DNA of 64,000 nucleotides from Phytophthora sp. 'mugwort'. Lineage: Eukaryota; Oomycota; Peronosporomycetes; Peronosporales; Peronosporaceae. This document shows positions 1 to 10,614 of this stretch, piece by piece; position 1 is the first letter of the stretch; each line of letters opens with the position of its first letter. Under the pieces are notes generated by a model. That model searched no databases. It saw only the letters and a list, made by a program, of their open reading frames with translations, and was not told the origin of the DNA. Both the position numbers and the translations under genes were made by a program. Location of the stretch: the NCBI GenBank assembly GCA_033558025.1, contig JAUCEF010000007.1, positions 6,014,001 through 6,078,000 on the forward strand. The letters run 5' to 3'.

Positions 1-2327
1 TCATACACGATGTAAAGATTAATACCGCTGGTGTAACAACCGTAGGTCATCATGACGCATGGATGAACCAGTTTTGACGACAAATAGGCTTCCTCCTTGA
101 TGTGTTCCAAGCACTCCATTTGTGCGTGCTTGAACGTCTTCACAGCCACTTCGATCGATCGTGATACAAACCCGTCCACATATCCTCCTTGCCGCCATCT
201 CGCCTTGAGCACGATGGCAAAAGTACCTTCACCAACGATATTTACCGGATCGTCAAACTCAATACTGTTCGGATCAATGGCTTTAAGCGACAATCCGAAA
301 TCGAATGCCTTCCTGCACCGATGGAAATTTGTGAAGGTGATCGCGGCAGTGCACACACCCAAAACGTCAAATATGGACTGCATTACGAATGCCGCAATGG
401 TAGGGACATTAGACGAGTCTGCCACCTTCAGAGCTGTCAGAATAATGAGACTTCCCCAGCAAACAAAGAAGACAATCAGATAGGATCGCGCCACCTTGTT
501 GAGTCGTCCAGTGGCTGATGTCGGGTACGATTCGCCTATGGTACGCTTGAAGCGCACGTAGAAGATGAAGTTGAAGCCGAACGCCAACAACGGATAGTAC
601 ACGTACAAGATTAGACGGCACGTTGGGTAGAGGCATGGTGAAAACGTGTCGTCGTCCAGGATCTCCTCTTCTGTCGCCGATGTTGATCCCGACTCTGAGT
701 CTTCCTTATCATAATAATCGTATGTATCTCCAGACCGGTAGCCGACCAGCGCCAACGTCACCGCGGCAACGACCGAGAGCAGTAATACATTCATTGTATA
801 CCGGTGATATCGGCGCTTGGCACTCTGAGAATCCATTAAAACATCAGCGTACGACACCACCGATCGATACATATTGAACGCAATGGCGCACGTAAACGAG
901 ATCTGCGCGAAGTTGAAGAAACACTCGAACATGCAGAAGAAAAGGTAGGTCATGTCTGTCAAAGACGATGTTTCCAGCATCACCCGCAGCAAAGACGTTA
1001 TCCAATACCCACATTGCACACAACTCAGCTCCAACACGAACGGATGTGAGTATGTGCGAAAACTTCGGAACGTCACGTGCATGATCACAACGACGAGTGA
1101 CATCCATAGCGACAGCACCATCAGGATGCAGTGCATATACGTATACGTGTCGGTATAAATGCTTGCGTCATCGTCTGAGTCTGAAGCCCACGACGAATCA
1201 TCATCAGAAGAATCGGCTTCAGATGATGAGTCATCCAGCGCTGCCGCACCTGAACTTTTCGAGCTTAAATCTGCCTCTGACCCGATACTGCCGGATGCAA
1301 CCACCGATCCATTGTCGCTGCTGCTATTCGCTATTGTTGTGTTGGTGTTGCCTATAAGCGAGTTGCTCTGAATCTCCACGCCCACTCTGGCAATTAATAC
1401 TGCTGCCACCACGAACGCTGTCAACGTGACTCCAATACACGCAATAAAGATGCACATTTTCTTGCGTGCTCGAGCTCGATGTTGATTTTTCTCCAATAAC
1501 CTGGCACGCATGGCCTCAATCTTCATGCGTCGCTGCAGTCTCCTCCTGTTCCTGTACTCCTCGTCACTGACCGAACTGGGCGCGAATGGCCCGTCATCTG
1601 ATACATCATCGTAAGGCCCCGGACTGGAGGCACTGCTAAGTCCTGGTACTCCCGCCGTAAGGTGCGGATGAGTGTGACTGTCCATGTCGATGCGGTGGTC
1701 GTCCTGTGCTGTGTCTCCATTTGGCGTAAAGTGCGCCATGTAAGCGGGCGAGTCCGAGTCCCTGTCATCTTTCTTGTCTGAACCTGTCGCTACTGTAGTA
1801 GTCGTACTACCTTCTTGTGCCTCCCCATTCTCCCTCTCGTTTCTCCTCCTTCTTGAGACCCGTTCAGTGTTCTTCTTGCTGCTGCTGTTACTGCTACTGG
1901 TGTCGTCCACCGAGAACTGCGGGTTGCTGGTCGAGTACCTGTCCTTGGAACTCATGGACGACGCGTAGGACTCGAGGATGCTGCGCACGTACATCTCTTG
2001 GTCGAGGCTGTGGCTGTGGACGTCTTCACGGCTGCCAGTCCGCCGTCTCTTGGGTCTCATGGCCGTGACGCGTTTCCACCATTTGACGCCGCGGTTGGAG
2101 CTGCTGGTGCTCGTACTGCTCGTGCTTGTCATCTCGCTGGCCGTACTTGCATTGCTATTGGCCGACATGTCCAAGGGCGCGGGCAGCTCGGGCACCACGG
2201 AGGACTCGCTCGAGCCTGTGGGGAAGTCGCTGATGCGTACGTCAAGCAGAAGCGGCGGCGGCGACAGCGGTCGCGGCTTCTTCCGCCGGCGCTGAGGCGG
2301 CTTGTCGGAGGCTGCAACAGATGCCAT
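1..2327 (-). CDS. GPCR-like seven-helix receptor fused to a TKL-type protein kinase (3' part off the window)
   Basis: One reading frame stays open from an ATG at 2327 to the left edge, about 775 codons, without introns. An upstream in-frame TGA with no other ATG in between supports this start. Residues 1-285 are low complexity, rich in Ser, Thr, Asp and Pro. A first hydrophobic segment lies near 288-312, followed by a Ser/Asp-rich loop, then seven more segments at about 392-416, 427-449, 457-486, 509-530, 566-593, 609-634 and 641-663. A kinase domain follows: Gly-rich loop VGEGTFAIVLKARW near 690, VAVKTF with the ATP-binding Lys, a helix-C region EEAYLSSKLVHP, and YIVYE at the window edge. 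The Gly-loop and lobe order fit TKL kinases. GPCR-TKL proteins belong to the oomycete GPCR-bigram class (known). A role coupling an external signal directly to phosphorylation is inferred. The catalytic HRD and DFG motifs lie outside the window, so activity cannot be judged. Confidence 0.85.
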   Translation of the reverse strand, partial: MASVAASDKPPQRRRKKPRPLSPPPLLLDVRISDFPTGSSESSVVPELPAPLDMSANSNASTASEMTSTSSTSTSSSNRGVKWWKRVTAMRPKRRRTGSREDVHSHSLDQEMYVRSILESYASSMSSKDRYSTSNPQFSVDDTSSSNSSSKKNTERVSRRRRNERENGEAQEGSTTTTVATGSDKKDDRDSDSPAYMAHFTPNGDTAQDDHRIDMDSHTHPHLTAGVPGLSSASSPGPYDDVSDDGPFAPSSVSDEEYRNRRRLQRRMKIEAMRARLLEKNQHRARARKKMCIFIACIGVTLTAFVVAAVLIARVGVEIQSNSLIGNTNTTIANSSSDNGSVVASGSIGSEADLSSKSSGAAALDDSSSEADSSDDDSSWASDSDDDASIYTDTYTYMHCILMVLSLWMSLVVVIMHVTFRSFRTYSHPFVLELSCVQCGYWITSLLRVMLETSSLTDMTYLFFCMFECFFNFAQISFTCAIAFNMYRSVVSYADVLMDSQSAKRRYHRYTMNVLLLSVVAAVTLALVGYRSGDTYDYYDKEDSESGSTSATEEEILDDDTFSPCLYPTCRLILYVYYPLLAFGFNFIFYVRFKRTIGESYPTSATGRLNKVARSYLIVFFVCWGSLIILTALKVADSSNVPTIAAFVMQSIFDVLGVCTAAITFTNFHRCRKAFDFGLSLKAIDPNSIEFDDPVNIVGEGTFAIVLKARWRQGGYVDGFVSRSIEVAVKTFKHAQMECLEHIKEEAYLSSKLVHPCVMMTYGCYTSGINLYIVY

Positions 2328-3149
2328 GAGGCATGTGACACGGCAGCTGCTGGTGGCGCGGCTGGGGTGCGTTGAAAAGCGCAAGCGGTACCGATGGATG
2401 CGCGGGAAGTCCGACCTCCGAAGGGCTGGAGCTCAAGACCGGGTGGCGGATGGGAGGTGAAATGCACGACCCCCGAGAGTAGCCGTCGACGCGCGCGGAC
2501 GTGGTGCAGTTATTGAGACTCTTCCTGTCTTTCCCCGCGACGAAGAGCGAGGAAGCGTAGTAATTTGATAGAGACTCGGAGGGACATGTAGAATGATAGG
2601 TACGCTGAGGTCCTTAACATTAATAGAACGAAACAGAGATAGCAAGGGTATACGATTCAAGAGGGATTTTTAACTTCATTGATCAAAAGAGAAGGAGCAA
2701 CTGGTACTGAGCATAGTGAACCCAAGTAAATAAGTCGGTGGTGTGACGCACACCACCGATTATGTCGTGGCCAAAGACTGGACGCGTCAAGAAGGCCAGT
2801 ACAGAAGAGTAAGACGGCGAGTGGGTTCCGACGCGCCACCTGGAGGAAATTGTGCCCGCAGGACTACCTATTATAGACTAGTTCGCTCGCGACTAGTGAT
2901 TGTGGACGAAATTGGCGAGCAAGTCCGCATTAAGAATACTGTAAATAGGAATGGCGACTCGTCATGTGCATGTTGAAGTTCTCCCGGATTCGTTTCCAGT
3001 GGATAATCCACGGCCGTCAAGTCGGTCTGTCAACCACTGTCGATTAGCAGCGCATCCACTTCTTATGTAACAGAACACCGCTTGACGCAGATGTAGAGGG
3101 CATGGCCACAGTGTCAGCTGGTATCGACGACGGCAGGGATCGCAGGCAG
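2328..3149. other. Intergenic region upstream of the GPCR-kinase gene
   Basis: No frame here resembles a known protein. It holds the 5' flank of the minus-strand receptor-kinase gene and one strong hairpin at 2735-2759. It ends at the CAGAG target-site duplication of the copia element (3150-3154). Confidence 0.6.
2735..2759. repeat. Perfect 11-bp hairpin, 3-nt loop
   Basis: The arm TCGGTGGTGTG is followed by ACG and then its exact complement CACACCACCGA. It lies about 410 bp upstream of the receptor-kinase start codon. Function unknown; it could be a transcript hairpin or a protein-binding palindrome. Confidence 0.75.
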
Positions 3150-3154
3150 CAGAG

Positions 3155-3410
3155 TGTTGAAGTTAGTCTTCCAGGATTGGTACAGCGTACCTAAGAACTC
3201 CACAAGAGCTGATGACCAAGTTATAAGAATCCCTCCTTAAGTTGTTAGTGTGGCGTTTATTATGGTATAGTATGTAGCAGTGTAATTTCGTCAGAACCAA
3301 CCAACATCGACGCTGCTGCGTCTCCTAATTACATGCTAATGCACTCACTTCTCCTTTTACCTCCTCCAAGTCTCTCTCGTTCCTCACCTCAACCAGCTTA
3401 CACCTCAACA
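3155..3410 (+). repeat. 5' LTR of the copia element
   Basis: 256 bp, TG...CA termini, about 96% identical to 10615-10870. The first 129 bp are identical between the two LTRs and all ten differences fall in the last 127 bp. Confidence 0.95.
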
Positions 3411-3425
3411 GGTTATGAGCTCTAG
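3411..3425 (+). other. Probable primer-binding site
   Basis: GGTTATGAGCTC follows the 5' LTR directly and resembles the initiator-Met-tRNA primer sites of copia elements. The match is imperfect, so the primer identity is inferred. Confidence 0.55.
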
Positions 3426-4968
3426 CCTCAAGCGACGACTTCCACGACTCGTCGGCGCTGAAACTTCGAGGTGTGGAAGACCCGCGTGTGCGCAGCCTTC
3501 GACGAAAATCATCTTCTCGGCTTTGTCACCAAGCCCGACTACGATGGCGTTCCCGAGGACGAAGCTGAAGAGAGCGGAAGCGAGATGTCCGACGTCGACG
3601 ACCCGCCGAAGCGCAAACCGGCCGAGCAAGCTGGAGTCGACTCCGACGCCGTGACTACGACCAGAGTGGCGAAGACCTCAAGCCCCCCTCAGATTCTGAC
3701 GAAGACTGGGGAGACGACTCCGACACTCCGATCAAGCGCAAAGATTTACCCTTCATCCGCCCGTTCAACTGCCGCCAAGGAACGCATGCGTGGTGCCAGA
3801 GAGAAGCCCCAACCTCTCGGTCACCATGAACGGCGCCACCTGGAAGCTAAGACCAAAGCTCTCTTGATGAAGACGATGGACAATACTCACGTCCGACTAG
3901 CCAATAACCTCACGACCTCATACGAGATCTTCAACTTCATCTGCCAGAAGTATGAGGGCGCAGCCTTTCACGGCGACTCCTACTTCATCCAGCACTACTT
4001 GTTGGGCATCAAGTACGAGGAAGGATCCAATCTCACCGAGTTCTTTCTGAAGCTGGAGAACGCGATGAAAGTATCGGACGAAGCCACCGAATCGGTGATG
4101 ACGAAAGGACAGAAGTCTATCTACCTGTTCCATTCCATGCCCAAACTTGGAAGAATGACCACCGCATCTGGAAGGGTCGACGGAAGTAAATCCCCTACGA
4201 AGACTTGAAGCAGAGCATTGAAGGCAAGGTTCGCGACCTCCAGGCGCAAGAGCCCTACGCGCTGTCCAAGGGATCGCCAGAGACGACGGAGACCAAGAAT
4301 GAACGCACTCTCGTCGTTGTGGCTCCTGTATCCCGGCCTCCTGGACCAAATACTGGCAACGTCTGTTCGTTCTGCGATCGCCCGCGGCACAATATCCGAC
4401 AGAATTGTGGTCTGCAAAAGGACCTTCGCGACAGTCGTGTCAAGGCTGGCACGGTTCTCCCTGCGAACTTCGTGTTCAAAGGAAGAAACACGAAGCAAGA
4501 CCATCCGTACCGCAACAGCAACAAGACCTGGAACCGTGGACGCACTGATCGCGACAACTTCAACCGTCGGGACAAGCGCGCAACAGGGAAAGAGGTGACG
4601 CCAAACGTGGTGGCCGTGGCAAGCACCGTGGTCAAGACCGAGACCGGAACCGTCCTCTCGAATCCGACTCGGACGATGCCGACAGTGGTAGCAACCGCAA
4701 GGTGTTTCGACAGGAGCGCCGCGATGTCAGTCGAATCGCTGTCGCGATTACGGTCAACCCTCCCGTAAGCCTGACGGCTCAAGACAATGTAAATATGGAT
4801 CCCACGTGGACTATCGATTCTGGGTGTACGTGTCATGTGACGCACGAGCCTCAGTGGTTCATCGATATCGATGCCAGCGGTGGCTCCATCACGGTTGGCG
4901 GGAAGAACCGAATCCCGATTTTTGGACGTGTTCAGCTGGAAGTCGCTGACTTAATTCAACAACATAGG
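3415..4968 (+). pseudogene. copia gag, zinc knuckle and aspartic protease, frameshifted
   Basis: The gag core (UBN2-like) is read around 3840-4100. A shift of frame near 4200 leads to a knuckle-like motif CSFCDRPRHNIRQNC at about 4363-4407, with spacing slightly off the CX2CX4HX4C rule. Another frame change leads to the protease motif TIDSGCTCHVTHE at about 4810-4850, which carries the catalytic DSG. Gag would form the particle and the protease would process the polyprotein. At least two frameshifts mean no single product can be made. Confidence 0.85.
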
Positions 4969-5595
4969 TAGCCTTCCACAACAAGAGGCGCGGTAGACAG
5001 ACACCCGTACTACTAGCCGAAACGCTATGATGCAGATATCAAGCAGCTTTAATTGACAAACTGTGTGAACGCTTTCAGATATTGTTTTCTTTAGTGCACA
5101 GTGATAAGTGAGTTTCTTCACCATGCCTTACCTTCTCAGTCATAGATTCACTCCTTCAGTCCCGGTCGATCGCCTTAAGGCATGACTCATGGTAGTCGAA
5201 ACGAGCCATTGCGACAGCCGGCAAGATGTGGCACTTGTGATCAACAAAGCAACCGCGACGAGCAGCCTATTGGGTGCAAGCAACTCACATAGCTAGTCTC
5301 GTGTAGCTTCACTGAGAAAGTTTTTTTCAGGCGTAGCACTAGACTGTGGCAGCAGACTGTACATGTAGCAGATCCGCGTTGTGGGACTTGCGAATGTGTG
5401 TGCTTCAGTATTCGCGTGTGCGAGGGTCTATGTTGCTATTCTAGCACAACCCCACTCATTGAATCGCGCTCCAACGACACGAAAATGAAATCAGCGAATA
5501 TGGCAGCAGCATCCCACAACTTGCACGACCAATCGAACGTCATCAGATGAAAGAATCTCTGTCAACGATAAATCGAAGCGAGTATGAAGCTGTTG
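4953..5595. other. About 0.62-kb interruption within the protease region of pol
   Basis: The protease frame ends at about 4968 and clearly related copia sequence resumes near 5595 with TLTLHGVLYAPQLQFSLLS. The sequence between has no recognisable coding content and I find no clear terminal inverted repeats. A short GCTG occurs at both edges but is too short to prove a target duplication. It may be a decayed insertion. Confidence 0.5.
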
Positions 5596-6780
5596 GTGGT
5601 GGCGTCGAAGACGCTCACCCTTCATGGTGTGCTGTACGCACCGCAATTACAGTTCAGCCTCTTGTCTGCCCCTGCGGCTGTGAAGCACGACTTCCGCTTC
5701 AGCTTCGACCGCAAAAAGTGCGCTATGCAAACCGACCAGCGCTTCAGCATCAAGGCACCCATGGCTACCAGCACGTATCTGTACCAGTCCCAAGCCAAAC
5801 CATGGCGACCCCAACGGCCCTAGTTGCCTCAGGTAAGCAACGATCATTTCTGCTTTTGCACAAACGTCTTGGCCATCCTAACGCTTGTGTCGTGCATGAC
5901 CTATCCAGAAGCCAAGCCATTCATGGACTGAATGTATTTGCGTCTGCAGCTTCAGCAGCAGATTTCTTCTGCGTTGCATGCACGTTAGCGAAGTCTCACC
6001 GCTCCCCCTTCTATTTTAATAGAATTGTTGAACGTGCCACATCTCCCCTAGGGAAAGTTCATACAGATATTTGTGGCCCCCTTCCTGTACCTAGCCTTAC
6101 TGGTTGTCGTTACTTCTTGATCTTTATCGATGACTTCTCTCGATTCATGTTCACATACCCGATCAAAGCTCGTGGCTCCCTGTACGAATGCTACGAAGAC
6201 ATCAGGAAGAAAGCTTTGAATATCTTCAGAAAGATCGTTTTTTGGAATGGCGTCGCTAGCACGTCGACGACGAAAAATCCGAGTGCTACAGGATGACAAT
6301 TCAATCGAGTACGAAAAGCTCGGTCGCTTGATCTTCAAAACGTATGGAACCCATGCCCAGACTACCAACGCGTACACATCTCAGCAGAACGGAGTCGCTG
6401 AACGTCGCATGCGTACTATTATGGAGCGGGTTCGCGCCTTGCTGCTGGATGGCAAATTTCCCAAGCCGCTTTGGGCTGAGTGTGTGAGTGATGTGACCAC
6501 ACTGATCAACACGACGCCAAGCTCTAAGCCTGATGGGCGCATACCGTACGAACTGTGGTACAACCGCATCCCGTCCATGAACTATATCAAAGTGTTTAGG
6601 TGCAGTGCATACGTCCACATCGGAGCAATATCGAGACAAGATCGATGCCCGAGCACGGATGTGCATGTATCTTGGTATACCAGATCATAAGAAAGGGAAT
6701 CGCATGATGGACATCAATACCCATGCCATTGTGTACAGCCGTGATGTTGTCTTCGAAGAGGACGAATACCCCCTCTAGCT
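5584..6780 (+). pseudogene. copia integrase, frameshifted
   Basis: The pre-integrase zinc region (HKRLGHPN and CVAC, 5860-5990) is followed by the integrase core HTDICGPLPVPSLTG and FIDDFSRF at about 6059-6150, which holds the first catalytic Asp residues. The frame shifts near 6240. The third catalytic region, QQNGVAERRMRT (Glu), is read at about 6381-6420. The domain would insert cDNA into the genome. The frame changes again after about 6640. Confidence 0.9.
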
Positions 6781-7088
6781 GACAAGACACCAGCACCTGT
6801 GTCGTTACATCATGAGCAAACGCACCAACTTGCACCTGTATCTGTGCCCATATCGGCAGCTACTATGGCTCCTGCGACTCAGCGCCGACTTCCCTCTCTT
6901 CGGGATGCGCTTGAACAAACCGAAATTCATTACTCATTTCGATCGGAGCCCGCACCTGACTCGCCCAGTTCTCCTACCCGCAAGCGACCCCGTCTTGACG
7001 CCACGGATGTAACCCTAAATCCTGCGGGAAAAAACAGGAACCGGACCAAAGGCTATACTTACTATACACACTACTAGCCATTCGCTAT

Positions 7089-8722
7089 GTGTCTGAACCC
7101 ACTACATATCGAGAAGCATTGCAGTCTTCTCACGCTGGTCAGTGGCAAACCGCAGCTAAGTCGGAATACAAGTCTTTAATGGACAATAACACATGGACGC
7201 TAGTACCCCCTCCTAAGGGACGAAAGATTCTCACAAGCCGCTGGGTATTCGTCGTCAAATATACTAGCACAGGCGCGATTGGCGCTTCAAAGCGCGGCTG
7301 GTGATCAAAGATTTTCTTCAGCAACACGACATTAATTACAACGAGATTTTTTCACTTGTTATCAGGATGGAAGTCGTCAAACTTCTCCTCACAGTCGCAG
7401 CCCTGCTCGATCTTGCAATTCACCAAATTGATGTCAAAACGGCATTCCTTAACGGTTTTTCTTGAGGAAGAAATCTACATGGCTCAACCGGAAGGATTCA
7501 AAATCCCGGGCAAGGAGCACTTAGTGTGTAAACTTCTAAAGAGTTTGTACGGGTTGAAACAATCTCCCCGTGTCTGGTACCAAACGTTGTTTCCTTGGTA
7601 GCCTTGGTTTTCATAAACTCTTCAAAGATAGCTGTGTTTTCATACGTACTATTGATGGTGTCACCTGTTATATTGCAGTGTACGTTGACGATCTCTTGAT
7701 CATTGGACCCAGTCCAGCCCTCGTCAGTGAGTTGAAATCCGCCATGAAGCAGCGGTTCTCCATGACAGATTTAGGGAAGGTGAAGTACTTCTCGGCTGGT
7801 CCATTCAACGCGACTGTAAGAACCGAACGATCTTTATCCACCAGCACAAATACGCTACGAAGGCCCTTGATCGCTTCAGCGGCTACATTTCGTAACTTAT
7901 GGCAACCCCAGCAGACCGGAACGTTAAACTCTCCGTAAGCAGCCAACCTAGCAGTGATGCAGAGAAACAGACGATGAAAAATATACCGTATCGTCAAGCC
8001 GTCGGTAGTGTTATGTATCTCATGGTAGGTACTCGGCCCGATATGGCCTTTTACATGCGTGAGGTCAGCCAATTTCTAGCAAATCCTGGAATGGAACACT
8101 GGAATACTGTTATCGGAGGCCTCAAGTACTGACTGGCATCAAAACCTACGATGTGATGCTGGGAGGCTCAACGAACATCACCCCAGCGAACCTTGCGGAC
8201 CATTTGACAGCCTACAGTGACTCTGACTACGCTAACTGTCCTGACACGAGACGCTCGGTTCGTGGCTATGTAGCTATGCTAGCTAGTGGTCCAATCTCAT
8301 GGCTCTCACGCAAGCACCACACTGTAGTCCTTTCGATGTCAGAGGCAGAATATATCGCCCTATCACTGCATGCAAGATATGTTATTCCTCAAACCCCTTC
8401 TTCAAGAACTAGGCTTCAAATCAACACGACCTAACGCTATCTACGGAAACAACCAAAGCTGCATCAAGATCAGCTTCAATCCTGAATTACACGGAAGATC
8501 GAAGCACATAGATGTTCGCTACTGCTTGTGCAAGAAAAAGTAGAGCGGCACGAATTCAACGTCGTCTACTGCAATACCAAAGAAATGGTGGCTGATATCT
8601 TTACCGAAGCGCTAGACAAACATCAGTTCAGAGAACTAAGGGCCAAGCTCCGGAAGATGAGACCCCTGCACACTCAACCTGGTCATTCCGTGCAATTGAT
8701 ACAACTAATGATAAATGCATGA
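7089..8722 (+). pseudogene. copia reverse transcriptase and RNase H, frameshifted
   Basis: It starts with the connector TYREALQSSHAGQW, then RT blocks including IHQIDVKTAFLNG near 7420-7460, LKSLYGLKQSPRVWY near 7537-7580 and the polymerase motif AVYVDDLLII near 7675-7705. RNase H follows: AYSDSDYANCPDTRRSVRGY near 8210-8270, SEAEYIAL near 8339-8362 and KHIDVRY near 8506. The frame switches at several points (about 7300, 7455, 7600, 7800, 8130, 8380 and 8530), so it is inactive. Confidence 0.92.
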
Positions 8723-8909
8723 AGCGTGACTACTTGCAATGCGATCTTATTTTTCTTTCTTTTTTTTTGATCGCACAAGGTTTTCCCTCATTGAGGTTTC
8801 CCTGCCGAATTATATAATCACATGCATACAATCCATGTACAAACACAAAGCCGACATTGCTAGGAAAGTTCATTCGTTATGGCAAACCCGCAAAATTCCA
8901 CAACGACTC

Positions 8910-10451
8910 CTACCGTCTATTTACTTTTGCAGACGATGAAAGGAAGAACAAAAGCGACGAAGTTGATCCACGCCGCCGACGCGACTGGCTTGCCGCCATC
9001 GCTGTCATACACGACCCTTTGGTGCCCTGAACAGTGAGAACAATTGCATGACCGACAAAATCATGGTTGTACGCCGCAACCAGATAGATGCCGTCGAAAA
9101 GGTCAATATTGCTCAGCACTCGAGCTTCACGTCGTCCAGCGATAGCGAAATTATCACGGTCGATTGCCTTGAAGATGAAGTCTCGTCCAGCATCCCGATA
9201 ACGACGGAGAAACACAAGGAACACCTTCCACGAGGTTCCACGCTCCAGATCAGTTTCATCAAACGCCAACTCATCAGTAACGAAGCAGTCGATGTCCTCT
9301 TGGCCGATAATGTCAGGACGTCCCGATAGTTCTGCTGCTCGCTTGAACGCCCTGAACAAACAAAGTCCACTCGTGTCCGCAGCGATCGTAAACTTCCCGA
9401 ACTCGTCATTCCTGCAGAACTCGTCAAAACTTAGAGTTGCGTCCTTCGGCGTCGTGAAAGTCGTTTTGTGAGAAATATCCTTCAACGGTCCACTAGCTCC
9501 AGCTCCTTGTCAAAGCCATCCTTCAGCAACTCCGCGCGAGGCTTCCAGGTGCGCTGATAGAAGTGCCGGTTGAAGCGGCTAGCATTGAGCCACAAGACGC
9601 AGTACTCCGAACCACGAAGCGTATAGCGCCTATCGATAATCTGGGCGACCTGCCGAGCTTGCTTCGTAGTGACATACGACCCAGCCAGAGTCACCCGTCC
9701 GGGCCCATAATTCTTGCCGAAAATCTCGTAATCGAACGGTTCAGCAGCCTGGTCGGTGCCACTAGCATCCTGGTCGGTACCACTATTCAGCCTGGTCGGT
9801 ATCACTATCAACCTGGTCGGTATCACTATCCAACTGGTCGGTACCCTCGCAACTTGGTCTGTGTCGCTAGAGAACTGGAAAGTGTCACTATCCACCTGGT
9901 TGGTGTCACTAGTGAGCTGGTTGGTGGTACAGCCACCCGGTAGGTGGCATTAGCACCACAGCTGATGTTACCGTCTTGCTCATCCCTGCAAGAAGAAGGA
10001 CGTCATGGTGCTGAATGGATTTCCGAACCTTCCGAGCGTTGTGAACTCGAACCCCTGCCTGATGCTATGTCCACCCTACTGTCCACCGGAGTGTCCACCC
10101 TGATGTCCACCTTGGCTCCCGCAGCCACGTCCTCACCGGCACTCGCGGCCAAGTCCACACTGACCTCCGAGGTCACACTGGCCTCCACGGCCATGCACTC
10201 TCTGACCCCCGCGACCACGTCCTCACTGGCCCCGCGGCCGTCTCCGTCGAACATGCCCTGACCGCGGCGGGAGGCTCCTGTCCTTCCGCTGAAGCTGCTT
10301 GTGTCGCACCGCGCGCCGCTGCACGTCTTTGCTTCCTCGCACGCTGCTGGGCGGCCGTCCTGGGCTTCCGCTTGCGAGAAGACGGCTTGCCCGACGCCGC
10401 TCCAGTCCGTGCTGCACTTGCACGAGCGTCCTTGTCCACAGGCGTGCCCAT
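8910..10451 (-). pseudogene. Antisense chromodomain plus OTU-like protease gene inside the copia element
   Basis: On the strand opposite to gag-pol, three consecutive open frames read as one broken gene. From an ATG at 10451, the N-terminal part is Arg/Lys/Ala rich with a nuclear-localisation-like stretch (KPSSRKRKPRTAAQQRARK). A Ser/Val/Asp-rich part and the 21-bp tandem repeat follow. At 9482-9700 a chromodomain-like segment is seen (EYCVLWLN, TWKPRAELL, ELELVDR). A stop and frameshift at 9482-9485 lead into 191 residues with DTSGLCLFRAF and DFVGHAIVLTV, which I read as the Cys and His boxes of an OTU-like cysteine protease. The Asp-Cys spacing is not classical OTU. Its place between RNase H and the polypurine tract makes it part of the element. 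Its function, perhaps chromatin targeting or deubiquitination, is inferred. Confidence 0.6.
9750..9945. repeat. 21-bp minisatellite, about nine units
   Basis: Units begin TGGTCGGT or close variants at 9750, 9771, 9793, 9814, 9835, 9855, 9876, 9897 and 9918, that is every 20-22 bp. On the antisense coding strand this gives a seven-residue repeat with a GTDQ or DTDQ core upstream of the chromodomain. The copy number probably varies. Confidence 0.9.
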
Positions 10452-10600
10452 GTCGTCCTCCTTCCCTGGCAGGCAGGCCACCAGGGTAAAGCTGGATCAG
10501 CTTTACCCACAGGCTTCCGAATGGATAATGAAGAGCCACGGGCGGTGAACATCTGTATCTCTTATATCTTATAAGAATCTGGCCAGACTTAAACATGCTA

Positions 10601-10614
10601 AGAAGCAGGGAGGC
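10601..10614 (+). other. Polypurine tract
   Basis: AGAAGCAGGGAGGC directly precedes the 3' LTR, where plus-strand priming of an LTR element is expected. Confidence 0.8.

Noticed and set aside
10003..10261. Plus-strand Ser/Thr/Ala-rich frame antisense to the copia-borne gene
   Set aside because: Its composition is explained by being opposite a GC-rich Val/Ala/Glu coding strand, and no domain is visible.
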